Shown: positions 34,611 through 44,274, counted from the stretch's first letter. The stretch: 64,000 nt of DNA from Alphaproteobacteria bacterium (GCA_024413465.1 JAKSVU010000007.1:1-64000); one strand, 5' to 3'. The notes: a model not told the origin generated them from the letters alone. A program made the numbers and translations.

Positions 34611-35480
34611 TTATACTCTTATCTTTGCTAAAACTTTTTCAACAACTTTCTTAGAAGCATCCGTAATTTCAACTAACGGCAAACGAACTGACCCATCTCC
34701 ATATCCTAACAATGCTGCAGCATATTTAACTGGACATGGATTCGTTTCAACAAACATTGCCAAGTGTAAATCATGCAATTTATCTCGTATTTCAGCAACC
34801 TTTTTGAAATTTCCAGCCTGCCATGCATGATGTAATTCTGCTAACTCTTTTGGAACAATATTTGCACTTACGGAAATACATCCATCTCCACCGTGAGCCA
34901 AAAAGGCAACAACAGTAGCATCTTCACCTGATAAAATATCAAATGAAGGCCCTGCAACTTTACGAATTTCGATTGGACGCAACAAGTCTGCAGTTGCATC
35001 TTTAATTCCAACAATACGAGGTAACTCTGCTAATTTTCCAATTGTTTCAATCGTTAAATTAACCCCTGTTCTGCCTGGAACATTGTATAAAATAATAGGC
35101 AAATCTATGCTATCTTGAATTGCTTTGTAGTGTGCAAACAACCCATTTTGTGTTGGCTTATTGTAGTAAGGTGTGACAATTAAAGCTGCATCTGCCCCCA
35201 TTTTCCATGCAAAATGGGTTTGATCCAAAGCTTTATCTGTATTATTTGCACCTGTTCCTACAATAACGGGAATACGATGATTAACAGTCTGAATACACAA
35301 ACTAACGACATGTTCATATTCTTCCTGTGACATAGTCGCACTTTCACCAGTTGTTCCACAAACAACTAAACCATCTGTTCCCGCGGCTATCTGATCATTT
35401 ATCAAGCGGATAAAAGCTTCATCATCAATTTTTTGATTTTTGAATGGAGTTATTAAAGCTGTCAAAGAACCTTTAAACAT
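34611..35480 (-). CDS. dapA: 4-hydroxy-tetrahydrodipicolinate synthase
   Basis: Condenses pyruvate with aspartate semialdehyde on the lysine/diaminopimelate path. The 289 residues have the substrate loop CGTTGESATM near 41, YYNKPTQNGLFAHY near 104, YNVPGRTG near 132 with the catalytic Tyr, and the Schiff-base Lys in VGIKDAT near 159. Normal length. In an operon with smpB. Confidence 0.97.
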   Translation of the reverse strand: MFKGSLTALITPFKNQKIDDEAFIRLINDQIAAGTDGLVVCGTTGESATMSQEEYEHVVSLCIQTVNHRIPVIVGTGANNTDKALDQTHFAWKMGADAALIVTPYYNKPTQNGLFAHYKAIQDSIDLPIILYNVPGRTGVNLTIETIGKLAELPRIVGIKDATADLLRPIEIRKVAGPSFDILSGEDATVVAFLAHGGDGCISVSANIVPKELAELHHAWQAGNFKKVAEIRDKLHDLHLAMFVETNPCPVKYAAALLGYGDGSVRLPLVEITDASKKVVEKVLAKIRV

Positions 35481-35576
35481 ATATTTCCCTACTCATTTCT
35501 GATAACACTCACTAGCGACGTATGTTACATTATCCAGCTTTATTTTTCAATCTTTTTTACACCCTGAAAAAATTTA

Positions 35577-37547
35577 TTATTCAACGTTCCAAACAGACAA
35601 ATAACTCGGTTTTACGTTAAATAATCTTCTATAAATATGCAAATTTTCCAAAACTCGTTGAACGTAATTTCGAGTTTCATTAAATGGAATCATTTCTATC
35701 CAATCTATACTATCTAAATCTTCTCCTGGTTTTCCAAAATTTCGGACCCACTTTTTCACGTTATTTGGCCCTGCATTATAAGCAGCAATTGCCATAATAT
35801 ATGACCCATTAAATTTTTTCACCAAATCTGCCAAATACGTACTTCCAACCTCAACGTTAAACTCAGGATTATTATTCAACATTTGAACACTTAACATCTT
35901 CTTTTTCTTCTTTTTAGCAACTAATTTTGCAGTCGCTGGCATAACTTGCATTAAACCTCTAGCACCAACAGGACTGATTGCATTCGTTGAAAAATTACTT
36001 TCCTGTCTAATAATTGACAAAACAAGAGCGTGTTCCAATCTTGAATCATGATTTGTATTTAAAATTGGATATCCTAAATCTGTTACATAAGTTCCCATCA
36101 TTCTTGCTCGTCTTGACATACTGACAGCTAAATCTGGTCGATTTAAATCCTCCGCTAACAAATATGAAGCTGCTATCATATCCTCCGGCAATTTCAAATC
36201 TGTAAAATAGCGAATTAAAAAAGTATCTATTAAAGAATCAATCCCATTTTCCTGTAATATTTTTATAACTTGGAATAATTCTTGTTTTCTTATCTTATTT
36301 AGTTGTTCTTCGGTAGGACGTTGTTCTATCGGCAAATCAGGAAGAATATTTATTTTTTTTGCAGCTTGCTGACCATATATCGTTGTTATTTTTTCAGCTG
36401 CCTTTTTATACCAATTAAATGCTTCAACTGTATTTTTTTTAATTTCAAACGTTCTAGCTATCCAATATTCCCCTTTAGCAATACTGATTGGAGATTTTAC
36501 ATTTTTTAACATATTCTGAAAATGCTCCATTGCTTCATCTGTTCTCTTCAATTTCCGCAAAGCAATCCATCCTGCCATCCATTCAGCATCAGCATAATCA
36601 ACGTCTGACAATCCAGCATGATTTCTTGCTAATTCATAAGCATCTTTATTGGATTCCTTATTTAACATTTGACGAATTAAAAAAAATCGTTCTGTCCACC
36701 ACTTTGATCCTGTTTGATGAACTATTGGTGATTTTTTTAATAAGGATAAACCAAGATCATATTCGCCTTTTACTCTCAGCCATCTCAATTCATCCAAAAC
36801 TAAGCTTGAATCTGTCTTATACTTTTCTGGCAAATCACTAATTTTTCTGCGTGCATTTTTATCATTTTTAATCAAAGCAATTCTGATTTTCGAGACCAAC
36901 CTATGAATAGGCGACGCATAAATTAATAATTGTTCGGCTTGTTTTGTATTTTTGTTATCTAAAAGCACCTTTATTCTAGCATCATAATCATGTGTTTTTA
37001 ATAAAAAACCATAATTATTGATGATAATTTTTGTTTCATGATCAGTTAGTTCCCCTAGCCGCCATAGCTGATAAAACATTGGAATTGCTGTTTCCCAATC
37101 TTTTTTTAGCATTAATATCTCAATTTGACGTAATGTTGCACTTCCTGAAATAGGCGGATATTTTTTAAACCACTTTTCAATATCTGATAAATTATTTTCT
37201 CGCAGCAAAATATGCTCGACATTATTTCTTATCATATATATACGAGGCCAATCTGGATTTTTTTCCATAAACTTTGTTAATTCTGAAACTGTCAAGGTCT
37301 TGTCAGAACTTGTTAAACGAATCCATTCTATTATCTTCTTTAAAAGAGCATTTTCTGATTTTTTCACTAACATTTTAGCAGTTTTATAATCATCATTTAA
37401 TGCAGCTCGAATTGCCTTAGCTGTCATTGAATCTGATTCAAGTTTTTGTTTTTGAATTTCATAAGTTGTAATATTATAGGCACGAGCTGGTGAAAATAAA
37501 GTCCCCACCCCTAATGCGCATAAAATCACAATTGAAGAAAATCTCAT
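35577..37547 (-). CDS. slt: Soluble lytic murein transglycosylase, Slt70-like
   Basis: Cleaves peptidoglycan to 1,6-anhydro products in the periplasm. The start is moved to the ATG at 37547: it has GAAGGA nine bases upstream and begins directly with a signal peptide MRFSSIVILCALGVGTLFSPARA-type; the longer frame from 37619 lacks a site. Then comes a long alpha-superhelical part (to about residue 470) and a C-terminal lysozyme-like domain. The domain has the catalytic Glu in LSIIRQESNF, then SPVGARGLMQVMPATA and IAAYNAGPNNVKKW. A run of six Lys (VAKKKKKKML) interrupts the domain after the ATAKL motif. Confidence 0.93.
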   Translation of the reverse strand: MRFSSIVILCALGVGTLFSPARAYNITTYEIQKQKLESDSMTAKAIRAALNDDYKTAKMLVKKSENALLKKIIEWIRLTSSDKTLTVSELTKFMEKNPDWPRIYMIRNNVEHILLRENNLSDIEKWFKKYPPISGSATLRQIEILMLKKDWETAIPMFYQLWRLGELTDHETKIIINNYGFLLKTHDYDARIKVLLDNKNTKQAEQLLIYASPIHRLVSKIRIALIKNDKNARRKISDLPEKYKTDSSLVLDELRWLRVKGEYDLGLSLLKKSPIVHQTGSKWWTERFFLIRQMLNKESNKDAYELARNHAGLSDVDYADAEWMAGWIALRKLKRTDEAMEHFQNMLKNVKSPISIAKGEYWIARTFEIKKNTVEAFNWYKKAAEKITTIYGQQAAKKINILPDLPIEQRPTEEQLNKIRKQELFQVIKILQENGIDSLIDTFLIRYFTDLKLPEDMIAASYLLAEDLNRPDLAVSMSRRARMMGTYVTDLGYPILNTNHDSRLEHALVLSIIRQESNFSTNAISPVGARGLMQVMPATAKLVAKKKKKKMLSVQMLNNNPEFNVEVGSTYLADLVKKFNGSYIMAIAAYNAGPNNVKKWVRNFGKPGEDLDSIDWIEMIPFNETRNYVQRVLENLHIYRRLFNVKPSYLSVWNVE

Positions 37548-37632
37548 CCAAAAATCCTTCTTAAAAACTACTCCAACTCTATTGTTGTGATATTTTTTTA
37601 AAATAGCGTTAAAAAACATTCAAAAAAAATAT

Positions 37633-38979
37633 CTATGAGTTCTTTTTTAAAATTTCAGCAACTAAAAATGCCAATTCAAGTGACTGCGTTGCATTTAACC
37701 GCGGATCACACAAAGTATCATAATGCTCTGCAAGTTCTTCTTCTGTAATTTTAACAGTTCCACCAACACATTCAGTAACATTTTTTCCTGTTAACTCGAA
37801 ATGAAGACCACCCGCAAAAGTTCCCTCTGCTTTATGAATATCAAAAAATGCCTGCACTTCAGATAAAATTGCATCAAAATCCCGCGTTTTTAAACCAGTA
37901 GATGTTGTCTGTGTATTTGCATGCATTGGATCACATGTCCATACAATTTTTAATCCCTCGCGTTCAACTGCACGCAAAAGAGGAGGTAAAACATCAAAAA
38001 TCTTCACTGGCCCCATGCGAGTAATAAATGTTAAACGACCAGCTTCATTCAAAGGATTTAAAACTTCACATAAACGAAGAATATCATCAACCTTTGTATT
38101 TGGACCGATTTTGACACCAATAGGATTATTTATTCCTCGACAAAATTCGATGTGAGCTCCTTTTGGATCACGCGTTCTTTCTCCAATCCACAAAAAATGG
38201 GCTGAACAATCATACCAATCACCTGTGGATAAATCTACACGAGTAAGAGCTTCTTCAAATGGTAACAAAAGAGCCTCATGCGAAGTATAAAAAGACGTTT
38301 CTCGAACAAGAGGTACTGTTTCTGATTTGATACCACAAGCTTTCATAAAAGCTAAAGTTGCACTAATTCTTCTAGCAAAGCGTTGATAGATTTCACCTTG
38401 TAATGAATCTTGAACAAAACCAAGATTCCATTCTTGCACTTTATTTAAATCTGCAAAACCTCCTTGTGCAAAAGCTCGCAATAAATTCAAGGTTGCAGAC
38501 GCATGATGATATGCTTGCATCATTCGATCTGGATTTGGCTGGCGGCTTTGTTCAGAAAATTCAATTCCATTGATATTGTCACCTTTATACGACGGCAACG
38601 TAATTCCATTTTTTGTTTCAGTCTCACTTGATCTTGGTTTTGCATATTGCCCTGCCATTCTACCTATTTTAACAACAGGCATTCCTGAACCAAACATCAA
38701 AACAACTGCCATTTGTAACAAAATACGGAACATATCTCGAATATTGTTTGCACTAAAATCTGCAAAAGATTCAGCACAATCTCCACCTTGCAACAAAAAA
38801 GCCTGACCATTAGCAACTTTTGCTAACGATTTTTTTAACTGCAAAGCCTCCTCAGCAAAAACAAGTGGAGGACTTTTTCTCAATTCTTTTTCAACAGCAT
38901 GTAATCTTTCTTGATTTGCATACTGTGGCAAATGATGTACAGGATAATCCCGCCATGTATTTGGCATCCATTCTGTCAT
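37633..38979 (-). CDS. 3-deoxy-7-phosphoheptulonate synthase, class II
   Basis: First step of the shikimate pathway (PEP plus erythrose-4-phosphate). The 448 residues match the plant/Actinobacteria-like class II type: LLQGGDCAESFADF near 61, GRMAGQYAKPRS near 106, WIGERTRDPKGAHIEF near 268, VKIGPNTK, IWTCDPMHANT near 345 and GGLHFELTGKNVTECVGG near 395. Normal length. Class II is the usual form in alphaproteobacteria. It lies four bases after alaA on the same strand. Confidence 0.96.
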   Translation of the reverse strand: MTEWMPNTWRDYPVHHLPQYANQERLHAVEKELRKSPPLVFAEEALQLKKSLAKVANGQAFLLQGGDCAESFADFSANNIRDMFRILLQMAVVLMFGSGMPVVKIGRMAGQYAKPRSSETETKNGITLPSYKGDNINGIEFSEQSRQPNPDRMMQAYHHASATLNLLRAFAQGGFADLNKVQEWNLGFVQDSLQGEIYQRFARRISATLAFMKACGIKSETVPLVRETSFYTSHEALLLPFEEALTRVDLSTGDWYDCSAHFLWIGERTRDPKGAHIEFCRGINNPIGVKIGPNTKVDDILRLCEVLNPLNEAGRLTFITRMGPVKIFDVLPPLLRAVEREGLKIVWTCDPMHANTQTTSTGLKTRDFDAILSEVQAFFDIHKAEGTFAGGLHFELTGKNVTECVGGTVKITEEELAEHYDTLCDPRLNATQSLELAFLVAEILKKNS

Positions 38980-38983
38980 TAAA

Positions 38984-40204
38984 TCAATCCACCTGTTTGT
39001 AATGAGCTAAAAAGTCTTTCATCATTGTCAAAGCTTTTGTTAAATCTTCAACACGAGGTAAAAATACAACACGAAAATGATCTGGTTTTTCCCAATTAAA
39101 GCCTCGACCATTAACTAACAAAATATGTTTTTCCGTCAACAAATCCAAGACGAATTTCTGATCGTCCTTGATATTGAATTTTTCTGTATCAATTTTAGGA
39201 AACATATACAATGATCCTTTTGCCTTGACACACGTAATCCCTGGAATATCTGTCAACAATTGATGACAAAGTGTCCTTTGTTCATATAATCTGCCACCCG
39301 GAACAACTAAATCGTTAATACTTTGATATCCGCCTAAAGCCGTTTGGATAGCATACTGTCCAGGAACATTACTGCATAAACGCATATTTGATAACAAGTC
39401 AAGACCTTCAATGTAATCTTCTGCCATCTTTTTATTTCCACTCAAAACCATCCATGCTGCTCTAAAACCTGCTGCACGATAATTTTTTGAAATTCCATTA
39501 AAGGTAATACAAAACGTATCTGAAATAAGGGATGCTAATGACGTATGTTGAACCCCATCGTATAAAATTTTGTCATAAATTTCATCACAAAAAACAGCTA
39601 TATGATGTCGTTCTGCTAATTCTGCTAATTGTTTTAAAATTTCTGTCGGATAGACAGCACCTGTTGGATTATTAGGATTAATAACGACAATTGCTTTTGT
39701 TTTAGGTGTAATTTTTGATTCAATATCTTTGATATCTGGATACCAATCTGACTCTTCATCACACAGATAGTGAACCGCCTTTCCACCTGCTAAGCAAATT
39801 GAGGCTGTCCACAAAGGATAATCAGGCATTGGAACTAAAACTTCATCACCATTATCCAACAAAGCTTCCATGCTAAATAAAATTAAGTCACTAACGCCAT
39901 TTCCCAAATAAATATCATTAATTTGGACACCTTGAATTTTCTTTTGTTGGCAATAATGCATAACAGCCTTACGTGCAGGGAAAATACCCTTAGAATCAGA
40001 GTATCCATCTGCATATGGCATATTTAAAATAACGTCTTTTACAATTTCTTCTGGAGCATTCAAATCAAATGTTGCTGGATTACCAATATTCAATTTTAAA
40101 ATTTTATATCCAGCTTCTTCTAATCGTTGAGCTGCTTTTAAGACAGGACCTCTAATTTCATAACGAACACCATCCAATCTGTTAGATTTTTTAAATACTC
40201 TCAT
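38984..40204 (-). CDS. alaA: Alanine aminotransferase, AlaA type
   Basis: A 406-residue class I PLP aminotransferase that most resembles the glutamate-pyruvate enzyme AlaA. It begins RLDGVRYEIRGPVLKAA and has LKLNIGNPATF, the NPNNPTGAV motif near 174, FCDEIYDKILYDG near 205 and the PLP Lys in FNGISKNYRAAGFR near 240. It is co-directional with and four bases from the DAHP synthase gene. Confidence 0.92.
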   Translation of the reverse strand: MRVFKKSNRLDGVRYEIRGPVLKAAQRLEEAGYKILKLNIGNPATFDLNAPEEIVKDVILNMPYADGYSDSKGIFPARKAVMHYCQQKKIQGVQINDIYLGNGVSDLILFSMEALLDNGDEVLVPMPDYPLWTASICLAGGKAVHYLCDEESDWYPDIKDIESKITPKTKAIVVINPNNPTGAVYPTEILKQLAELAERHHIAVFCDEIYDKILYDGVQHTSLASLISDTFCITFNGISKNYRAAGFRAAWMVLSGNKKMAEDYIEGLDLLSNMRLCSNVPGQYAIQTALGGYQSINDLVVPGGRLYEQRTLCHQLLTDIPGITCVKAKGSLYMFPKIDTEKFNIKDDQKFVLDLLTEKHILLVNGRGFNWEKPDHFRVVFLPRVEDLTKALTMMKDFLAHYKQVD

Positions 40205-40337
40205 AAATAGATTCCTTAAATAATTTTACTTAGTTGGAAATATACCCTGTTTTTGCTGAAATAAAAGTTTTTTTACTTATTTTTTACAATAAATCTTTAT
40301 GATGAAATTTAATTGATTATTTTATTCAAGGAAAAGT

Positions 40338-40763
40338 TTGATGAAAAAAATAATATTTTTATCTTTAACTATACTTTTATTTTCAAATTCTTCCAATTGT
40401 CAGGAAGCGAAACTAACGGAAACACAACAACTTGGGGCTATTGCTGGAATGGCTTGGGCTTGTGGTGCAAATAAATCTTTAGCAGATTATGAACGAATTA
40501 TCAGCCAATACTTTCATAACACGTCAAAAACAGATAGCGTTGAACAAGATAAAAAAGAACAATACGTCAAACAAAAAATTCTTGAATATCAAAACAAGAC
40601 TAATTATCCAAACAATTGCAATAACATCCTAGAAATGTTTAATAATCAAGCTATTTTAAGATTCAAATTGTACGATGATGGAACTTTGATAACTACCGAC
40701 AAAAAAATGCTTCTTCCTCGTGGTGCTAAACAACGAAACAAAAATGCAAAACGGATCTATTAA
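40338..40763 (+). CDS. Small secreted protein, unknown
   Basis: 141 residues with a cleavable signal (KKIIFLSLTILLFSNSSNCQ); cysteine 21 near the cleavage site might instead be lipidated, though the lipobox is poor. The mature part has GMAWACGANKSLADYERIISQYF, a helical stretch, NNCNNI and a basic end, with two cysteines available for a disulfide. No family recognised. Single-gene unit divergent from alaA. Confidence 0.6.
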   Translation: MMKKIIFLSLTILLFSNSSNCQEAKLTETQQLGAIAGMAWACGANKSLADYERIISQYFHNTSKTDSVEQDKKEQYVKQKILEYQNKTNYPNNCNNILEMFNNQAILRFKLYDDGTLITTDKKMLLPRGAKQRNKNAKRIY

Positions 40764-40787
40764 AACAATTTATCAATAGCTTCAATT

Positions 40788-41378
40788 TTATTCATCAAAC
40801 AGGTATCGAATACCTATCAACCCCTGTTGTACCCGAATTTTATGAGAATATGTTTCGGCTGAACTTGGACTAATTTTAAATTTACCAAAATTTGTATAAT
40901 CGTAAGTCAAATCTATCATAAAATGAGGATGTATTTTTATGCCTAAACCTGCACCAGCTTGCCATACTAAACCAAATTTTCTTGTTCGATTAAATTTGTT
41001 GTCATCAACCTCAACGTGATTTAGTCGATTAATTGATCCTCCCAAACCACCAAAAACAAATGGAACTACCTTTTCAAAAACAGGCAAATCTAAAACAACA
41101 TTTCCGGTAATTGAGCGAGACGTCATTTTTCCAGTTACCCTATATTCTTGCGATTTACCATGCAGATGATTATGAAAAAAATTAGCAGTTAGTTCAAAAC
41201 GCATAAAATCATTTACTCGCTGACCAAAGCCTGTTTTAAAAACCCTTCCTCTATCAACGTTTTTTTCTACACCAAAGGAAAGGCCTGTATCAAATCTTGT
41301 GTAAAACCCCTTATCATCTTGCTGTGCAAAAGCAGATGTTGAACAGAACAGAAAACATAAAAAAATAATTTTTTTCAT
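40788..41378 (-). CDS. Outer-membrane beta-barrel protein
   Basis: 196 residues with signal peptide KKIIFLCFLFCSTSAFAQQ and alternating strands ending in an aromatic/acidic terminus (GLIGIRYLFDE). The features GFYTRFDTGLSFG, VVPFVFGGLGGSI, LVWQAGAGLGIKIHPHFMIDLTYDYTNFGKF and VQQGLIGIRYLF are typical of the eight-stranded opacity/Omp25-like family. Probably a surface porin-like or structural protein. Convergent with the small secreted gene. Confidence 0.82.
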   Translation of the reverse strand: MKKIIFLCFLFCSTSAFAQQDDKGFYTRFDTGLSFGVEKNVDRGRVFKTGFGQRVNDFMRFELTANFFHNHLHGKSQEYRVTGKMTSRSITGNVVLDLPVFEKVVPFVFGGLGGSINRLNHVEVDDNKFNRTRKFGLVWQAGAGLGIKIHPHFMIDLTYDYTNFGKFKISPSSAETYSHKIRVQQGLIGIRYLFDE

Positions 41379-41487
41379 TCAAAAAACCTTAGATAAATTT
41401 TTTTCAATTTACACTTTTTCTTTTTTTTTTCAAGTTTTGAATTTATAGACATTTTTTGACAAAAAAATTTTTTTTGTCGAAAATTAC

Positions 41488-41516
41488 TTGCTATTACCGT
41501 ATAAATTTGCTACAAA
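41488..41516 (+). promoter_or_regulatory. Likely promoter of the HNH operon
   Basis: TTGCTA (41488-41493), 17-bp spacer, TACAAA (41511-41516), 22 bases before the start. Just upstream, GACA and TGTC blocks face each other across A/T runs (41457-41478), a pattern echoed before other island genes. Confidence 0.45.
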
Positions 41517-41537
41517 TATAAAAAGAGGATTTTTATT

Positions 41538-42203
41538 ATGGACAAAAATTACAGATATCAACATAACAAAAGAGAAAAGCGACATGTACATAATACGCCA
41601 GAACGTGAGGAAAATGTCGATAGATTAGATTCTTTTTTGGATATGCCATGTAAGGAAATAGAAGTTACTTGTCCATCTATGGAAGAGCGTAAAAAGCGGC
41701 GTCAAGAATTTGAAACAAAGACACGTACAGAATTTTTGAAATATTTAGCAGAAACTCAAAAAGAACGTTTGAATAAAGCTGGATTTTCAAACAAAGAAAT
41801 TCAAGCTATGGCTGCAGGGAAAACACCCAATGGATGGAATACTCACCACAAACAATCAATTTATGCTGGTGGAACAAATGATTTTGATAACTTAATTTTA
41901 ATTCGCAGACGTCCATACCATGACATGTTGCATTATCATTTGATTAACCCTCAATTGCAGGGAATGCAAGAAGGTGAAACCCGTAAAGTTAATTTGCCAA
42001 TTCCAGAAGAAAACGTTTACGTTCCAACACGTAGTGCTCGTCACTTAGAACGTGATGCTGAAAGAGGTAAAACCACTTATGGTCACAACAAAGATAAATA
42101 TCTTAAAATAATGGAAGAAAAAGAAGATCCATATTTGAAAGATGTTATTCAAGCTGAATTGTATTCAGCTGCCGTCTTGAAGAAGCTTCAAGGGGGTCGT
42201 TGA
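41538..42203 (+). CDS. Colicin-type HNH nuclease-like protein 1
   Basis: 221 residues: a charged N-terminal region (1-100, helical, KRRQEFETKTRTEFLKYL) then an HNH core NGWNTHHKQSIYAGGTNDFDN and onward (about 103-135). The core has HH, Asn after 13 residues, and two His (YHDMLH) spaced four apart, the metal and catalytic set of colicin/pyocin DNases. No signal peptide. The tail after the core holds ...YSAAVLKKLQGGR. First of three tandem paralogues, with an AAGAGGA ribosome site. No immunity gene is visible, so target and role are uncertain. Confidence 0.75.
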   Translation: MDKNYRYQHNKREKRHVHNTPEREENVDRLDSFLDMPCKEIEVTCPSMEERKKRRQEFETKTRTEFLKYLAETQKERLNKAGFSNKEIQAMAAGKTPNGWNTHHKQSIYAGGTNDFDNLILIRRRPYHDMLHYHLINPQLQGMQEGETRKVNLPIPEENVYVPTRSARHLERDAERGKTTYGHNKDKYLKIMEEKEDPYLKDVIQAELYSAAVLKKLQGGR

Positions 42204-42775
42204 TGCCAGATTTTATTCAACATTCTCTAACAAAGGCAGAACGCGATATTAAGCGTGCTGAAAAAGCTGCTAAAAATGAACAAAATCGTTTAGAAAAAAT
42301 AAAAAATTTACCCGATTCTGTTCATGGAGCTCCGATGATTGAAATTGAATATACAACTATTTCTTCAAAAGAATTAAAGAACAAAAGAAAAGAGTTTAAC
42401 GGGTATAGAAAAGATTTTCTAAAAATGCTAGCAACAGAGCAAGTTGCTCAATTAAAACTTGCAGGATTAACAGACAAACATATTGAGTTAATTGCAAAAG
42501 GTCAATGTCCAAACGGATGGAACGTTCATCATAAAAAACCTTTGGGTGGTGGTGGAAAAAATGAGTTTTCAAATTTTATTTTGATAAAAAATGATCCATA
42601 TCACACAGATTTCCATAAAACATCTGATTTGCAATTGCTACACATGAATGAAGGGGAAACTCGCGTTGTAAAAATGCCAACACCTGTTGGAAATGTCTTT
42701 ATTTCTCCTGAACAGCAAAAACAAAATGAATTAACAGCAACCGCTTTGCGTTTAAAAATGCAAAAAAGTAGATAA
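42203..42775 (+). CDS. Colicin-type HNH nuclease-like protein 2
   Basis: 190 residues from the ATG at 42203, which overlaps the stop of protein 1 (TGATG) and has AGGGGG upstream. Same plan: charged helix-rich front (KAERDIKRAEKAAKNEQN), a shared SKELKNKRKEFNGYRKDFLKML segment, then HNH core NGWNVHHKKPLGGGGKNEFSN with YHTDFH. It ends in LRLKMQKSR. Only about a third of residues match the other two outside the core, so the three have diverged for some time. Confidence 0.75.
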   Translation: MPDFIQHSLTKAERDIKRAEKAAKNEQNRLEKIKNLPDSVHGAPMIEIEYTTISSKELKNKRKEFNGYRKDFLKMLATEQVAQLKLAGLTDKHIELIAKGQCPNGWNVHHKKPLGGGGKNEFSNFILIKNDPYHTDFHKTSDLQLLHMNEGETRVVKMPTPVGNVFISPEQQKQNELTATALRLKMQKSR

Positions 42776-42788
42776 AGGAGACAAGAAA

Positions 42789-43463
42789 ATGTCTGAAGAA
42801 TATAAGTACGTACATGAAAAGAAAAAACATCCTAAACCTACGAAAACACAGGAAGATTTGAATGCTGAAAAAGGTATTTTCAATTTTACTGAGATAAATG
42901 GTTTTAAATTAAAGCAGGTTGAATGGACTGTTCCTGATCAACAAACACGCAAGCGTCGTCGTAGTGGATTTGACAAAGTCCGCAAAGCTTTTTTGGAAGA
43001 ATTAGGCACAAATCACGTTGAAGAACTCGTTGCTTTGGGATTAACACCAGCTCAAATAAAACAAGTGAAAGCAGGTAAAAATCCAAATGGTTACAACGTT
43101 CATCATAAACATCCTATCCATGGTGGTGGGCATAATGTATTTGAAAATTTAATTTTAATGCCTATCAAACCTCATGATGAACTTCATCATAAAGTGATGG
43201 ATCCTCAAGTAAAAAACATGCAATCGGGTGATTCAAAAATGGTTTGGATTCCTTGGTCTGATGATATGGTTTACCATGATCCTGAAAAGGCAATGTTCAA
43301 CACAAAGTTTGTTTCATTTGATCAAGTTAAAGAAGATTGTGCTAAATTGAATTCTTCTGAAGACGGCAAGAAAAAAGAGGCCTCTATTATCCCTATCGGT
43401 GATACTAAAACAGGCTTCAGAACGAATGCTGCTATTTTGGCTAAAAAATCAAGATCTCGTTAA
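42789..43463 (+). CDS. Colicin-type HNH nuclease-like protein 3
   Basis: 224 residues with a strong AAAGGAG site. The core NGYNVHHKHPIHGGGHNVFEN ... HDELHH has exactly the HH-x13-N-x8-H-x3-H spacing of colicin DNase motifs (the other two have one extra residue before the first of the last His pair). The N-terminal part shares RKRRRSGFDKVRKAFLEEL with the others. A longer tail (about 160-224) ends KKSRSR. All catalytic residues are kept, so activity is expected. Confidence 0.75.
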   Translation: MSEEYKYVHEKKKHPKPTKTQEDLNAEKGIFNFTEINGFKLKQVEWTVPDQQTRKRRRSGFDKVRKAFLEELGTNHVEELVALGLTPAQIKQVKAGKNPNGYNVHHKHPIHGGGHNVFENLILMPIKPHDELHHKVMDPQVKNMQSGDSKMVWIPWSDDMVYHDPEKAMFNTKFVSFDQVKEDCAKLNSSEDGKKKEASIIPIGDTKTGFRTNAAILAKKSRSR

Positions 43464-43491
43464 AAATTCTGTTTAATAAACAGATCGTCTT

Positions 43492-43549
43492 CCCCCTCTT
43501 AAATTTTCTTTCATCCCCCCTTTTTGAAAGCAATTAAGAGGGGGTTTTT
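43492..43549 (+). terminator. Terminator of the HNH operon
   Basis: CCCCCTCTTAA (43492-43502) pairs with TTAAGAGGGGG (43534-43544), followed by five T. An inner CTTTC/GAAAG pair lies inside. A perfect palindrome CTGTTTAATAAACAG lies upstream at 43469-43483. Confidence 0.75.
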
Positions 43550-44211
43550 CATAGTGATTTAAAAAAGTGAGAAACTAAATCAAAATCTGAAAAAACATAA
43601 TCTATTCCTTCTAATCCTTTTTCATCAGTTAAATCTGGAATAAAAATGACATGACATCCAGCAGAAACAGCACTTTTTACACCATTTGGAGAATCTTCAA
43701 ATACAATAATTTCATCCGGACTAATTCCTTTTTCTTCAGCTAATTTTAAATAAACATCAGGGAACGGTTTACCTCGTTCAACATCTTTAGCTGAAAATAA
43801 TTCTTTTGTTGTAAATGGAAGAGACAATCCCTTTATTGTTTCTTGAACTTTTTGAACGGTTGCGGCACTCACAATACAAACATCTTTTTTTTCTTGTTTT
43901 AAGAATGTTACAAATTGCAAAGCTCCCTTCTTTAATTTTATTCCCCCATTTTGAGCAAAGAATTCATCCATATATTTTCCACGAATTTTTTTTAATTCAT
44001 CATAAGAAAATTCAGTTTGAAATAAACCTGAAAGATACTTGTATCCTAACTTAGCATCACAACTTCGTAAGAACAAGGCTTGCTCAGAACTTAAATTAAA
44101 CCCCATACATTGACAAGCTTTGCACCAAGCATAATTATATGCCCGTTCCGTATCAACTAACGTACCATCTAAATCAAGTGCAAATAACTTTATTTTCAAT
44201 AAATCTATCAT
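43549..44211 (-). CDS. HAD-superfamily phosphatase, beta-phosphoglucomutase-like
   Basis: 220 residues. The start at 44211 is preferred (TTAGGA nine bases upstream); the longer frame from 44238 begins inside the upstream gene's terminator hairpin. Motif I LFALDLDGTLVDTERAY, helical cap (residues about 20-85), motif II IVSAATVQKV, motif III Lys in RGKPFPDVYLKLAEEKG and motif IV VFEDSPNGVKSAVSAG. Class of sugar-phosphate phosphatases or mutases; the substrate is unknown. Confidence 0.88.
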   Translation of the reverse strand: MIDLLKIKLFALDLDGTLVDTERAYNYAWCKACQCMGFNLSSEQALFLRSCDAKLGYKYLSGLFQTEFSYDELKKIRGKYMDEFFAQNGGIKLKKGALQFVTFLKQEKKDVCIVSAATVQKVQETIKGLSLPFTTKELFSAKDVERGKPFPDVYLKLAEEKGISPDEIIVFEDSPNGVKSAVSAGCHVIFIPDLTDEKGLEGIDYVFSDFDLVSHFFKSL

Positions 44212-44224
44212 TTTGATTATTCCT

Positions 44225-44250
44225 AAAAAAAAGGACATCTTTTGATGCCC
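44225..44250 (-). terminator. Terminator of the HU gene
   Basis: GGGCATC / GATGTCC with an AAAA loop and eight T on the minus strand, 25 bases after the HU stop. Confidence 0.88.
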
Positions 44251-44274
44251 TTTTTAAATCATTTACGTTAAGAA

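Noticed and set aside
35936-35990. Lysine run in the lytic transglycosylase as a frameshift scar
   Set aside because: The frame is continuous, the catalytic motifs before and after are intact, and A-rich codons are normal in this DNA.
41538-43463. HNH array as classic bacteriocin operon
   Set aside because: No small acidic immunity gene, no receptor or translocation domains, and no lysis gene.
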